DNA of 64,000 bases from Gardnerella vaginalis (GTDB taxonomy: Bacteria > Actinomycetota > Actinomycetes > Actinomycetales > Bifidobacteriaceae): assembly GCF_001546455.1 (NCBI RefSeq), contig NZ_KQ956814.1:23244-87243 (forward strand). Direction: 5' to 3'. Under the pieces are notes generated by a model. The model was given only the letters and a program-made list of their open reading frames with translations. It made no database searches and was not told the DNA's origin. Positions 37,413 to 46,352 of this stretch are shown in pieces (the stretch's first letter is position 1; the number at the start of each line of letters is the position of its first letter). Made by a program: the position numbers and the translations under genes.

Positions 37413-38693
37413 ATGATGAAGGTCATCGACATTCGACCAGATGCCAACGGCATGATTAATTGGCCAACATTAAGCGCTCAGCGCAAGGCAGTCGTTACAA
37501 TAGGCGTATTTGACGGAATGCATCTTGGGCATCGTAAGGTTATTGCGCGAACAGTGGAGATTGCGCGAAAAAACAACGCATTTTCAGTTGTTATAATGTT
37601 TGATCCGCGTCCAAGTGTTGTGCACGAGAATCCAGATTTATTCGACGACTTTGGCGATAATGCGCAAATTCCAGTAGACTCTCAGGCGCTAACAAGTGTT
37701 CGTCAACGTCTTAGGGTTTTGCAACAGATGGATGTTGATCACGTTATTATTGTTAGATACAGCCTGGCTTTTGCGGCAAAATCGTACAGGTTCTTCCTTG
37801 GTCAGCTGGTTGGAAAACTTGGCATGCGCGCGCTTGTTTTAGGCTCGGATGCAGCTCTTGGCGCTAGAAGGGCTGGCAATGTTCACGCAATTAAAGAGCT
37901 TGCGCAAGCTACAGGCGTTTTTAATCTTGTTGTTGTAGAAGATTTTGGTCCAGGAGACGTTCGTGTTCCAGACCCAATTGTTCCAGAAGTTCCCGAAGAA
38001 AGTGGGGAGCCAAAGAATCCAGCAGAAGGCATGAATAAGGCGGAATATCGCGCTTGGAGCAAAGGCATTCCAAATAAAAAGGTTCGTGCTTGGAGCTCTA
38101 CAAATGTGCGCTGGATGCTTGCAAATGGAAGAGTTCGAGACGCTGGAGATATTCTTGGCCAGCCGCATAGGGTAGAAGGCATTGTTGTTCATGGAGCTGG
38201 GCGCGGCCACCAAATTGGGTTCCCAACTGTAAATCTTGGCGAGCGCATTGATGGCTATGTTCCAGTTGATGGCGTTTACGCTGGCTGGATTGTTGATTTA
38301 GATGCAGACGAGCAAAATGGCACTTCTTCTTGCAGCAACATTCCTAGCGTGGGTGTTTTGCGTAAAGATGAGCTTCATCTTGGAGTGCATTCGCCTTGGC
38401 GCTGGCCAGCTGCGATTTCCGTTGGCACTAATCCTACTTTTAAAGATGACGCAGCAAATAGCGCGGATGCTTACGATTACACTCTAGAAGAGCAAGAGTC
38501 CAGTCGCGCTGCCCAAAATCGCACTGTTGAAGCGTATGCTCTAACAGATAAGATTCAAGATTTATACGGGCACAGGGTTTGCATTGAATTTGCGCGCTTC
38601 TTGCGCCCTCAGCAGGCTTTTGAATCGCAAGAGCAGCTTAAAGACGCTATTAGCAAAGACGTTGAGCAAACACGCGCTCTAGTGTCGGAATGA
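37413..38693 (+). CDS. ribF: Bifunctional riboflavin kinase / FAD synthetase
   Basis: 426 residues. The N-terminal domain (about 25-190) adenylates FMN to FAD, with the nucleotidyltransferase GVFDGMHLGH motif (32-41) and SSTNVRWMLANGRV (about 229-242). The C-terminal domain (about 250-420) phosphorylates riboflavin: GRGHQIGFPTVNL (270-282) with the Thr/Asn metal pair. A Pro/Glu-rich insert of about 40 residues (185-225) separates the two. Its last 15 bases overlap the end of the minus-strand ABC ATPase gene. Confidence 0.95.
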   Translation: MMKVIDIRPDANGMINWPTLSAQRKAVVTIGVFDGMHLGHRKVIARTVEIARKNNAFSVVIMFDPRPSVVHENPDLFDDFGDNAQIPVDSQALTSVRQRLRVLQQMDVDHVIIVRYSLAFAAKSYRFFLGQLVGKLGMRALVLGSDAALGARRAGNVHAIKELAQATGVFNLVVVEDFGPGDVRVPDPIVPEVPEESGEPKNPAEGMNKAEYRAWSKGIPNKKVRAWSSTNVRWMLANGRVRDAGDILGQPHRVEGIVVHGAGRGHQIGFPTVNLGERIDGYVPVDGVYAGWIVDLDADEQNGTSSCSNIPSVGVLRKDELHLGVHSPWRWPAAISVGTNPTFKDDAANSADAYDYTLEEQESSRAAQNRTVEAYALTDKIQDLYGHRVCIEFARFLRPQQAFESQEQLKDAISKDVEQTRALVSE

Positions 38694-39488
38694 TTTAAAG
38701 AAGCTTTGCGTTTCTGGGTCGCTGCAGGCATCCATAACCTCGTATGGTGTGCCGTTTTCTGCAACAACTCCATTTCTAAGCAAAACCACCCTGTCGGCAG
38801 CTTCGTGCGCAAAATGCATCTCGTGAGTGGCCATTAAAATGGTTGTTCCTTGCTGCTTTAGCTCCGCAACCATGTCTAGAACTTCGCCAACTAGCATTGG
38901 GTCTAGCGCAGACGTAATCTCGTCTAAAAGCAAAAGCTGCGGGCTGGTCATAAGTGCGCGCGCAATTGCCACTCGTTGCTGTTGGCCGCCCGAAAGCTGA
39001 TCTGGGTAGGACTTTGCTTTATTTTCTAGCTTAATCCTAGATAGAAGCTCCATTGCGCGGCTTTCTGCGCGATCTTTGCTCCAATGGTGAACTTTGCGTG
39101 CAGCAAGAGTTACGTTATCTAAAACGCTCATATGCGTAAAAAGATTGAATTGCTGGAACACAACGCCAATCTGAGACCTAATTTTATCTTGATTTATGCG
39201 CGGGTCGGTAATGTCTGTGTTTCCAAGCCAAACTTGGCCGTCGTCTACTCGCTCAAGCAAATTAATGCACTTCATAAGAGTAGATTTGCCGCTTCCAGAA
39301 GGCCCTAAAAGTGCCACAACTTCGTGAGGCGCAATATCAAAAGAAATACCCTTAAGAACAGGCGTTGAGTTATATGATTTACGAATATTGCTTAGACGCA
39401 AAACTGGGGTTAAATCCGTTTGATCGCTTGTGTTTGTTTGATCGCTCATTTGCTGATTTACCTTTTGATTTGTTACGTTATTCATCAC
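38679..39488 (-). CDS. Polar amino acid ABC transporter, ATP-binding protein
   Basis: 269 residues. Walker A GPSGSGKS (about 58-65), Q-loop VVFQQFNLF, signature LSGGQQQRVAIARAL, Walker B LLLLDEITSALDP and the H-loop ATHEM are all present. The HisP/GlnQ-type sequence points to polar amino acid uptake. The first 27 residues are a Gln/Asn/Thr-rich leader. Overlaps the upstream permease gene by 4 bases and, tail to tail, ribF by 15 bases. Confidence 0.95.
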   Translation of the reverse strand: MMNNVTNQKVNQQMSDQTNTSDQTDLTPVLRLSNIRKSYNSTPVLKGISFDIAPHEVVALLGPSGSGKSTLMKCINLLERVDDGQVWLGNTDITDPRINQDKIRSQIGVVFQQFNLFTHMSVLDNVTLAARKVHHWSKDRAESRAMELLSRIKLENKAKSYPDQLSGGQQQRVAIARALMTSPQLLLLDEITSALDPMLVGEVLDMVAELKQQGTTILMATHEMHFAHEAADRVVLLRNGVVAENGTPYEVMDACSDPETQSFFKSFRH

Positions 39489-40387
39489 ACGGTTCCTCCG
39501 TTAAGCTCGCGCTTGCGTAGTCTTGCTGTATACCAGTCGTTTAGAACAATAAATGGAATACTCAATGCTATAAACACAACGCTTGCTACAACGTACGGAG
39601 TGAAGTTATAAGAAGTTGCAACAGATATTTGAGCGGCTCGAACTGCGTCTACAGCGCCCAAAACCGATATAAGACCTGCGTCTTTTTGCATGGATATAAA
39701 GTCGTTCATTAAGGCAGGAGCCACTTTTCTTAAGCCGAGTGGAATAACCACTAATCGCACAGTTTGACCAGATGTTAAACCAAGTGACCTTGCGGATGCT
39801 CGCATAGATGGATGCACGTCTTCAAAGCCTGCGCGCAATACCTCGCCAACGTATGCGGAATAGCTCATAACAATGGCAATCGTGCCAAGTATTGCTGGCG
39901 GAATTCGCCCAAACAGCTGCAAGCCTGGTATGCCAAAGCCAATTAAGTAAAGAACAACAAGCATTGGTATGCCGCGCATAATGGTTGTGTAGAATTGCGC
40001 TATAGCTCGCAGAGGGAAAAGCATTGGGCTTACGCTTGTTCTAATAATGGCAATTAAAGTTCCAAGTATTGCAACGCCGACCACGGCAAATGCAAGCACT
40101 TGCAAGTTAAGCATTAAGCCTTGCAAAACAGAAGGCAAAGATAGCATAAAGTACTTGCCAGAAAAGAACGTCTCTCGTACTCTTGGCCAGCCAGGGCTCG
40201 TTGCAAGCGCTGCAATACACACGCCCAACAGAACCAAAGTGCTTATTATGCTTGTTAGAACAGATTTAAGATTCTGTTTTTTGCGGATTGATCTACGCTC
40301 AAGCTCGATATTGCTTAAAACGTATTCTCCAGCCTTGTTTGATTCGCGGGTTTTTGTATTGCCGTTAAGTACTGACATTGGCGGCAC
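39485..40387 (-). CDS. Polar amino acid ABC transporter, permease
   Basis: 300 residues, about six transmembrane segments (first at about 43-63). HisMQ/GlnP family: the FYTTIMRGIPMLVVLYLIGFGIP and SYSAYVGEVLRAGFEDVHPSMRASARSLGLTSGQ cytoplasmic EAA loop are diagnostic. The start used is GTG 40387, which has AAAGG 5 bases before it; ATG 40378 is an alternative. Only one permease gene is present, so the channel is probably a homodimer. Confidence 0.93.
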   Translation of the reverse strand: MPPMSVLNGNTKTRESNKAGEYVLSNIELERRSIRKKQNLKSVLTSIISTLVLLGVCIAALATSPGWPRVRETFFSGKYFMLSLPSVLQGLMLNLQVLAFAVVGVAILGTLIAIIRTSVSPMLFPLRAIAQFYTTIMRGIPMLVVLYLIGFGIPGLQLFGRIPPAILGTIAIVMSYSAYVGEVLRAGFEDVHPSMRASARSLGLTSGQTVRLVVIPLGLRKVAPALMNDFISMQKDAGLISVLGAVDAVRAAQISVATSYNFTPYVVASVVFIALSIPFIVLNDWYTARLRKRELNGGTV

Positions 40388-40561
40388 TCAAGCCTTTCGA
40401 CATAATGAATGATACGCACTATTGTAAGCACTTTTATGTGACGATTGGGTTACAAGTTGCTTACAATAATGCGTATTGGTAATGAGGATAGTACGATTTT
40501 TATTTATTTTATTTGTTTTGATCTATTTTTAATCTATTTTGTTTGATTTATTTAGATCAAT

Positions 40562-41431
40562 TTACTTTAAAACTGGCACATTAGTTGTGTAGTCTGCAAG
40601 CCACTTTTCTTGAAGCTTCTTTAAAGTACCATCTTTTTCTAGCGCATTCACAGCTTTAGTAACGTCTGCAGTAAGCTTAGAGCCTTTTGGAAGCACAAGG
40701 CCAGTTCCTTCTTTATCTTCCGAACCTGCAATCTGACCAAGAACAACGCCATCTTTAACCTGCTTGCTGCGAACAATGTTTACGGAAGATGGAGTATCAA
40801 TAACAAGTGCGTCGATTTGCTTAGAGTCAAGAGCCTGAACCAAAGCGTCGTTATCGTTAAAGGTTTGAATATCGCTCTTAATCTTGTCTTTAGCAAAGCT
40901 GTAGCTTGTTGTTCCAACCGCTGCGCCAATCGTAGCTGTTTTAAGGTCTGCCAAAGTCTTTGCGTTAGCAAACTTGCTGTCTTTTTTAACTACAACACCC
41001 TGAGTTGCGTTGTAGTAGCTTGGCGAAAAGTCTACTGCCTTCTTGCGTTCTGCTGTAATAGAGAACTGCTGAAGGTTAAAATCAAAGTCCTTTGGTCCTG
41101 GAGTTACTGCGGAATCGAAGGTTGTGCGAACCCACTTAACCTTGTCTTTGCCGTAGCCAAGCTTCTTTGCAACGGCGTATGCTACTGCGGACTCGTATCC
41201 TTTACCGTTTTCTGGCTTGTTGTCGTACATCCATGGTGTGTAAGTTGGCTGAGCTGTGCCGATTGTCAAAACGCCTGGCGTAATCGTCTTTTGGTTTGAA
41301 TCTTGTGCGTTTTGGCTTCCGCATGCTGCTGTGCTAACCATTGCTGCCACTGCTAATGCTGCTGCTGCAATCTTTGTAGCTGTTGCTGCCACGCGGTTAG
41401 TGTGCAAGTTGTTATGTACGAAAATAGCCAT
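40562..41431 (-). CDS. Polar amino acid ABC transporter, substrate-binding lipoprotein
   Basis: 289 residues. Lipoprotein signal with lipobox STAAC and lipidated C37, then an SBP_bac_3 fold: LTIGTAQPTYTPWMYDN, GYESAVAYAVAKKLGY, QQFSITAERKKAVDFSPSYY and AAVGTTSYSFAKDKIK. The type that binds glutamine, glutamate, cystine or similar; the ligand cannot be set from sequence. AGGAG precedes ATG 41431. First gene of the importer, separated from the permease by 174 nt, which allows higher expression of the binding protein. Confidence 0.93.
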   Translation of the reverse strand: MAIFVHNNLHTNRVAATATKIAAAALAVAAMVSTAACGSQNAQDSNQKTITPGVLTIGTAQPTYTPWMYDNKPENGKGYESAVAYAVAKKLGYGKDKVKWVRTTFDSAVTPGPKDFDFNLQQFSITAERKKAVDFSPSYYNATQGVVVKKDSKFANAKTLADLKTATIGAAVGTTSYSFAKDKIKSDIQTFNDNDALVQALDSKQIDALVIDTPSSVNIVRSKQVKDGVVLGQIAGSEDKEGTGLVLPKGSKLTADVTKAVNALEKDGTLKKLQEKWLADYTTNVPVLK

Positions 41432-41805
41432 TTTTTCTCCTTCGCATCTTTACGCAAAGCCTTGTTATTGTAATTTTTATTGGATTTATAATCGAGGTTT
41501 TGCGGTTGTACATTTGATAGTTTATAAGACGATAGAAGCATTTAAGGCTTAATTGCTACAGAATTGTTATCGCGATTGCTTATAACGTGCTATAGTTTGT
41601 TGATTTAGTGGTGTAATGGTTGCTTATTTATGTTTAATTTTGTAAATGTTAAGCGGTGGTTGCAATCGGTGTGTTGCGGTGTGTTGCGGTGTGTTGAAGT
41701 GCCTTTATGATTTTAGAATCATAAGTATTTGACTGTGTTTGACTATATTTGATTTTGTTAGATTTTATTAGATTAGATTTATTGAACTTATTTTTAGGGG
41801 AGACT
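41432..41805. other. Divergent region, importer / nucleosidase
   Basis: 374 nt without a gene, A/T-rich. CGGTGTGTTG is repeated three times in tandem (41668-41697). TTTGATT/TTAGATT-like short repeats precede the AGGGGAG of the plus-strand gene. TATAAACTAT on the minus strand at about 41519-41528 could be a -10 of the importer. No known riboswitch fold is recognised. Confidence 0.4.
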
Positions 41806-42675
41806 ATGCAAAAGGAATTTTCAATCGGTAATTCTGGCGATTTTAGCAATCTTTTAAGCCTCGCTGTTATAGTGGCTCTTCAAAAAGAAGCTCAGCCTAT
41901 TTTGCAAGCATTTAATGGTGAATATAAGTCTTGGCAAGATTACGGTGTTACTTTTATTCAAGGTAAAATCGCCTCTAATAACAAAGAAAATAGCGCGATT
42001 CTTACAATATGCGTTGCTGGAATGGGAAAGTGTGCAGCGGCTGCAGCTGCCCAGGCTCTTATAATTGAAGCTAAGCCGCAAGTGTTGATTTTTAGCGGAA
42101 TTGCGGGCGCTTTAAACCCTCGTCTTGGTGTTGGAGATGTTGTTATAGGCAAGAATCTTCACTATCTAGAAACAAATACTCAAATTATTGCCGAGTGCTC
42201 TCCATATAAGGCCGTTTTTGAATCGGATTCAAAGCTGTGCAATTTAGCAGCAAATCAGGCGAGGCTATTGGGATTTAGGCTTGAAAAGTCTTTGCAAGAA
42301 TTATCTTCGGTTGCTTGCGATTCTTGTGCGTGTATTTTGCAAAGCGCGTCTAATGAAAATAGCGCTGCTAACAAGAGCGAAAATGGCGTTGCTTATGTTT
42401 GCGGAAACATAGCAACAAGCGACCAATTTAACACAGATCCAAAGATTCTAGACGCAGTTCGCAAAGAGGTTTTTGGCGATTGCGAAGAGATGGAAGGCGC
42501 TGCCGCAGCACATATTGCAGCTAAAAATGGCGTGCCGTTCCTTGCGATTCGAGCAATGAGCAATCGCTGTGGAGAATCATACGAGTCGGTTGATGCGCAT
42601 AAAGACGATTTAGTTCTTGCAGCAAATCGCGCTGGAAGCTTAACTTTGAGCGTTTTGAACGCGCTTTTAAAGTAA
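41806..42675 (+). CDS. MTA/SAH nucleosidase-family protein (PNP/UDP superfamily)
   Basis: 289 residues from ATG 41806, after AGGGGAG. The fold is that of 5'-methylthioadenosine/S-adenosylhomocysteine nucleosidases: AVIVALQKEAQPIL, VAGMGKCAAAAAAQALI, FSGIAGALNPRLGVGDVVIG and the ribose-binding EEMEGAA with E230. The general-acid position after RAMS is Asn253 instead of the Asp of E. coli Pfs (Asp197), so the purine or the product may differ. An Asn/Ser-rich insert lies at about 178-198. Converges with the cupin gene one base apart. Confidence 0.8.
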   Translation: MQKEFSIGNSGDFSNLLSLAVIVALQKEAQPILQAFNGEYKSWQDYGVTFIQGKIASNNKENSAILTICVAGMGKCAAAAAAQALIIEAKPQVLIFSGIAGALNPRLGVGDVVIGKNLHYLETNTQIIAECSPYKAVFESDSKLCNLAANQARLLGFRLEKSLQELSSVACDSCACILQSASNENSAANKSENGVAYVCGNIATSDQFNTDPKILDAVRKEVFGDCEEMEGAAAAHIAAKNGVPFLAIRAMSNRCGESYESVDAHKDDLVLAANRAGSLTLSVLNALLK

Positions 42676-42676
42676 C

Positions 42677-43204
42677 CTACTCGTTTTTAGATGCTAAATT
42701 AAATCCGCTAAAAGTAAAACCAGGGCTTACAACGCAAGAAACCAATACATCTGCGTTACTAGGCACAGTTCGTTGCCATGTCCCAGCAGGAATCACAAGG
42801 TGACCGCGCGTAGATAAGCCGCTGCCATCTTTAATGTTTCCGAGTGTAAAGCTCTGCGAATTTGCCTCTGCACAAGGATTTACGCCGCAACCGCCAAGCT
42901 CAATCGTAAGATTTGCTGGCCCATGCCAAAGCCAAATCTCGTCTGCATCAACTTTATGCCACGCGCTTGAATCGCCAGCTGGTAAAAGAAAGTAAATAAG
43001 CGATGCAAGTGGTCTTGGCGCGTTTGCACTAGAGTTTTCGTCAATTTGCGCGTTGTTTGCGCTCGCATCTGCGTTGTTTGCGCTATATAGCTGCGCTGCT
43101 TGCCAATCGCGAGTGTACCATCCGCCTTCGGGGTGGGCTTCTAGGTGCAATTCTTTAACAAGATTTTTAGCGTAATCGCTCATATCTTCTGCATTGACGC
43201 TCAT
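42677..43204 (-). CDS. DUF985 cupin-superfamily protein
   Basis: 175 residues. Cupin_5/DUF985: LHLEAHPEGGWYTRDW, IYFLLPAGDSSAWHKVDADEIWLWHGPANL and VIPAGTWQ. The His/Glu set of a cupin metal or ligand site is present in WHKVDADEIW. The family is a small beta-barrel, proposed to isomerise or bind sugars or other small molecules; its function is not settled. An Ala/Asn/Asp-rich loop of about 25 residues (about 38-62) is inserted before the barrel. AGGAG precedes the ATG. Last of the minus-strand salvage group. Confidence 0.85.
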   Translation of the reverse strand: MSVNAEDMSDYAKNLVKELHLEAHPEGGWYTRDWQAAQLYSANNADASANNAQIDENSSANAPRPLASLIYFLLPAGDSSAWHKVDADEIWLWHGPANLTIELGGCGVNPCAEANSQSFTLGNIKDGSGLSTRGHLVIPAGTWQRTVPSNADVLVSCVVSPGFTFSGFNLASKNE

Positions 43205-43298
43205 AATATCTCCTGATATTTACTGTTTTATTTTGTGTTGACTTATATGTGTTGACTTATATTTGCATTGATATTAGTCAAGTGTTATTGCGCAAGTG

Positions 43299-44720
43299 TT
43301 ATTGCGCAAAAGCGCCATTATTGTACACAAGATTTCCCGATATTACTGTTGCTTTTGCACTTCCTGCGCCGTGGCGAACAAAATTGTGCAAAGTCTCTTC
43401 CACACCTTGCGGAGAGTTTGTATCGGTTGGAATGTTAAAGAATGCAAGGTCTGCCGTGGCTCCAGCATTAATCTGTCCAATTCTGTGCGGGCCTACATGC
43501 AAGCCCATAACGCTGGCTCCTCCTAAAGTGAGCATGCGAATAATGCGATGCGTTAAATCATCTTTTCTATAGCCCTGCGCTGTTGCTAAGTCGTAGACTT
43601 TTGCAGCATCGTCTAAAACATCTAAAGATGGGGAAGAAGATAGCGAATCCGTGCCAATCGAAAGCAGATTTCCTTCTTCCATATAGTCGCGAATTGGCGC
43701 GTCTCGCTCGGTAACCGTAATGCGATTGGATCTTGGGCAAAGTGCCACGCCAACTCCGCGCTGGCGCAAGATCCTGCGGTCTTCGCCGTCTGCCCAAACG
43801 CCATGCGCAATATGAACGTCTGGCCCCAAAGATCCAAGCTGATCCAAAAATTGTATTGCGGATGCCGTCATTCCGTGCGATTTAAGTTCGCTATAGCTTT
43901 CCCAAACATTGCTATTCCAATCCGGAGCAGAATATGTAGTTAGTGTATCTGCGTGGTTTCCCGCCTCCATTGGCGTTTCGGCAAGATGTATGTGCAAGCG
44001 CATATTTAGCTGGCGTGCAATATCTGGCAAGTCCACAAATGGCTCGGTTTCTAGGCTATAAGGTGCATGTGGGCTAATACCTATACTCGGTATGCTGCCG
44101 TTGTTCATCATTTTGCCAAGCATCTCTAGCAGCTTAGCGTAGCCTTCTTCCTTCCAGTCAACGTTTTTCCAGCCCATTACCTCCCAATAGGCAATTCCGT
44201 GCATTCCCTGGCTTGCAAGTGCGCCAACGGCTTCAATGTCGGTTACAATATCGGCGGCTGCGGTTGTGCCAGCTTCCACCATCATTCTTGCGCCTTTGTA
44301 TGCGGAATCTTTCCACGTAGTTAAAGAAGGGTTTTGCTGCTTATCTTCGTGCAATTTGTCGTAAACAACGTTGAATCCCTGTTCCCAATCGTGGAAATTT
44401 CTATATTCTGCGCGACCTACGCTCGCCATGTTTGTGTATTGCAAATGCGTGTGAGCGTTTATAAGGCCTGGCGTCATAAGCCCATGCCAATGCTTCTCGT
44501 TTCTAAACATTTGCATATACGATTCGCTAGGCATCTCACTTTTTAGCGTGTTTAAAACCCATTGACGTGTTCCAACGTGCACAACGCGCCCGTTAGATAC
44601 AGCAACAGCACCTTCGGGGATTATTGGCCCCGTTACTGGAATAACCATTGCTGCGCTGTATAGTGTAACTTCGCTAAGTGGTGTTGGGTGTGCGAGTGCG
44701 CGTATTGGGTCTGTAAGCAT
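43299..44720 (-). CDS. mtaD: Amidohydrolase, MTA/SAH deaminase-like
   Basis: 473 residues. Metal-dependent amidohydrolase of the MtaD/SAH deaminase/TrzN type. Zinc ligands and catalytic residues are visible: HTH in NAHTHLQY, His in HIHLAET with the following Glu, His in HIAHGVW and Asp in GTDSLSSSPSLD. Family members deaminate 5'-methylthioadenosine or S-adenosylhomocysteine to the inosyl form, but also other aminopurine or triazine compounds and aminofutalosine. Neighbouring AhcY-like and nucleosidase genes favour a SAM by-product. Start ATG 44720 follows AAGGAA. Confidence 0.78.
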   Translation of the reverse strand: MLTDPIRALAHPTPLSEVTLYSAAMVIPVTGPIIPEGAVAVSNGRVVHVGTRQWVLNTLKSEMPSESYMQMFRNEKHWHGLMTPGLINAHTHLQYTNMASVGRAEYRNFHDWEQGFNVVYDKLHEDKQQNPSLTTWKDSAYKGARMMVEAGTTAAADIVTDIEAVGALASQGMHGIAYWEVMGWKNVDWKEEGYAKLLEMLGKMMNNGSIPSIGISPHAPYSLETEPFVDLPDIARQLNMRLHIHLAETPMEAGNHADTLTTYSAPDWNSNVWESYSELKSHGMTASAIQFLDQLGSLGPDVHIAHGVWADGEDRRILRQRGVGVALCPRSNRITVTERDAPIRDYMEEGNLLSIGTDSLSSSPSLDVLDDAAKVYDLATAQGYRKDDLTHRIIRMLTLGGASVMGLHVGPHRIGQINAGATADLAFFNIPTDTNSPQGVEETLHNFVRHGAGSAKATVISGNLVYNNGAFAQ

Positions 44721-44810
44721 TGTGTTCCTTAAGGAATTATGTTGTACTACTTTTGTTGCTTTTATTCTATTATTGCCTAGATTTATTATGTTTTGGTTAA
44801 TTGATTTTAG

Positions 44811-46343
44811 TTAATTCGCTTTTTCTTCCGCAAATCGCGTTAAATCCCACTTGTAGCCGTTGTTTTTATTGACTTCGCTTGCGCTATATCCGCGTTTTGC
44901 CAGTGCGATGCTTGCTATTTGCCTATCGGAGCTTTCTGGAAGTTGGTAGATTCCAGAATCAAGTCGATTTTCGTTGTCATTATTGTTATTGCCATTGCCA
45001 TTGTGCTCTAGCAAATACGCAACCGCGCTCACTTGAACAGCAAAGCTAAAGTCCATAATCTCAATTGGGTTTCCGCCGCCAGTTGTGTAGTTAGTTCCGT
45101 CTCCTTCGCTTATTAACGTAATTTGCGGGCCTAACGGAACTTGGATTTTTCTTTGCGCGGTTCCAACAATCGGCTTAAAATCAGGGATTTCGTCTAGTGC
45201 AATCTCGTTTGCAATTCCACCAATAACAGCCAAAATCGCGTTTTCTTGCATGCTCTGCATGTGTTGCAATGTAATTGTGTGACGAACGCCAGTTGCAGAA
45301 ACAATCATATTGCTTTCTTTAACAGCACAATCAAGATTTTTAGCTTCAAATCCGTCGAAAACTGCGCGCAAAGCTTGAACTGGGTTAGTGTCGCAGATTG
45401 TAACTTTTGCGCCCAGAGCGCGTATTCTTAATGCAAATCCACGGCCCACTGGCCCGTATCCAACAACGGTTACTTTAGCGTTTTTAAAGCATTCGCTTCC
45501 AAGAATTTGCTGCATTGTTGTAACGCATGTTTCGCCAGTGCCGTGACGATTGTCAAAATCAGTTTTTAAAGCGCTGTTATTCACTGCGATTACAGGGTAG
45601 TGCAGGTGACCCGCTTTTTGCATTGCTTCAAATGCGCGCACTCCGCTTGTTGTTTCTTCTGCAACGCCTATTAGATTTGCTGCGATTTGCGGGCGCTCCA
45701 GGCTTGCTAGGCGGGCAAAGCTAGCACCATCGTCGATTATTATGTCTGGCTGTATATCGTCTAGAAGATTTAGTGCGCCTTGGTGTGTTTGCTCAGGTGT
45801 CCACTCGCGATTTGCCTGCACCAAAATGCCCTCTTTTTTAAGCTGATCTGCCACTCGCTGATCTGTTTCGTCTGGGCCGCAAAAAACGCCCACAATAGCG
45901 CCATGCGCGTGCAACTCTCTTAGCAATGCGGCTGTTTTTGGCTCCAGCACAAGGCAAACGGCTATTCTAACGCCTTTTAAATTAAGACCATTTTCTTGTA
46001 AATCATTAAGTAGCGTGCGCATTACTGGCATGTGGCTTTGCGCGTAGTCAATGGCGTCTTTTCCGCTTAATTTAGGCGCGTCTATAGTGGTCTCTAGGTT
46101 TTTTTGGCAGATTTTTACGCAAAAATCAGCGTCTTCCTTAGAATCTACAGGAATTATTCCCCAAGATTGCGTGCTTTGCAGGAATTTTTGCACATTGCTG
46201 TTGTTGATGTTATCGCAGTTATCACTGTTATTGTTATCGCTATTGTTTCCGTTGTTTACATCTTCAATAAACACTCGCGAACCTGCAAGCGAGCGATTAG
46301 TTTTTTGCGAAGTAAACGCAGCCCATTGGCTAAAGTCCACCAT
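44811..46343 (-). CDS. ahcY: Divergent adenosylhomocysteinase (AhcY-like)
   Basis: 510 residues, cytoplasmic. The NAD-dependent AhcY fold is clear from VGYGPVGRGFALRIRALGAKV (294-314), AEETTSGV (228-235) and LKTDFDN (259-265, Lys260 and Asp264 kept). Positions that match human H55, D131, H301 and H353 are Val132, Ser208, Gly376 and Asn425, and the C-terminal KxDHYRY is absent. The enzyme probably acts on a changed substrate or is non-canonical. Asn/Asp-rich inserts lie at 29-50 and 447-460. It follows radA by 9 nt with TAGGAGA before ATG 46343. Confidence 0.8.
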   Translation of the reverse strand: MVDFSQWAAFTSQKTNRSLAGSRVFIEDVNNGNNSDNNNSDNCDNINNSNVQKFLQSTQSWGIIPVDSKEDADFCVKICQKNLETTIDAPKLSGKDAIDYAQSHMPVMRTLLNDLQENGLNLKGVRIAVCLVLEPKTAALLRELHAHGAIVGVFCGPDETDQRVADQLKKEGILVQANREWTPEQTHQGALNLLDDIQPDIIIDDGASFARLASLERPQIAANLIGVAEETTSGVRAFEAMQKAGHLHYPVIAVNNSALKTDFDNRHGTGETCVTTMQQILGSECFKNAKVTVVGYGPVGRGFALRIRALGAKVTICDTNPVQALRAVFDGFEAKNLDCAVKESNMIVSATGVRHTITLQHMQSMQENAILAVIGGIANEIALDEIPDFKPIVGTAQRKIQVPLGPQITLISEGDGTNYTTGGGNPIEIMDFSFAVQVSAVAYLLEHNGNGNNNNDNENRLDSGIYQLPESSDRQIASIALAKRGYSASEVNKNNGYKWDLTRFAEEKAN

Positions 46344-46352
46344 ATTTATCTC

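Noticed and set aside
40438..40457. Second Crp-like site near the importer (TATGTGACG...GTTACAAG)
   Set aside because: The half-sites are eight bases apart instead of six and the second is imperfect.
41432..41805. SAM, SAH or amino acid riboswitch in the divergent region
   Set aside because: No recognisable conserved core; A/T-rich with simple repeats.
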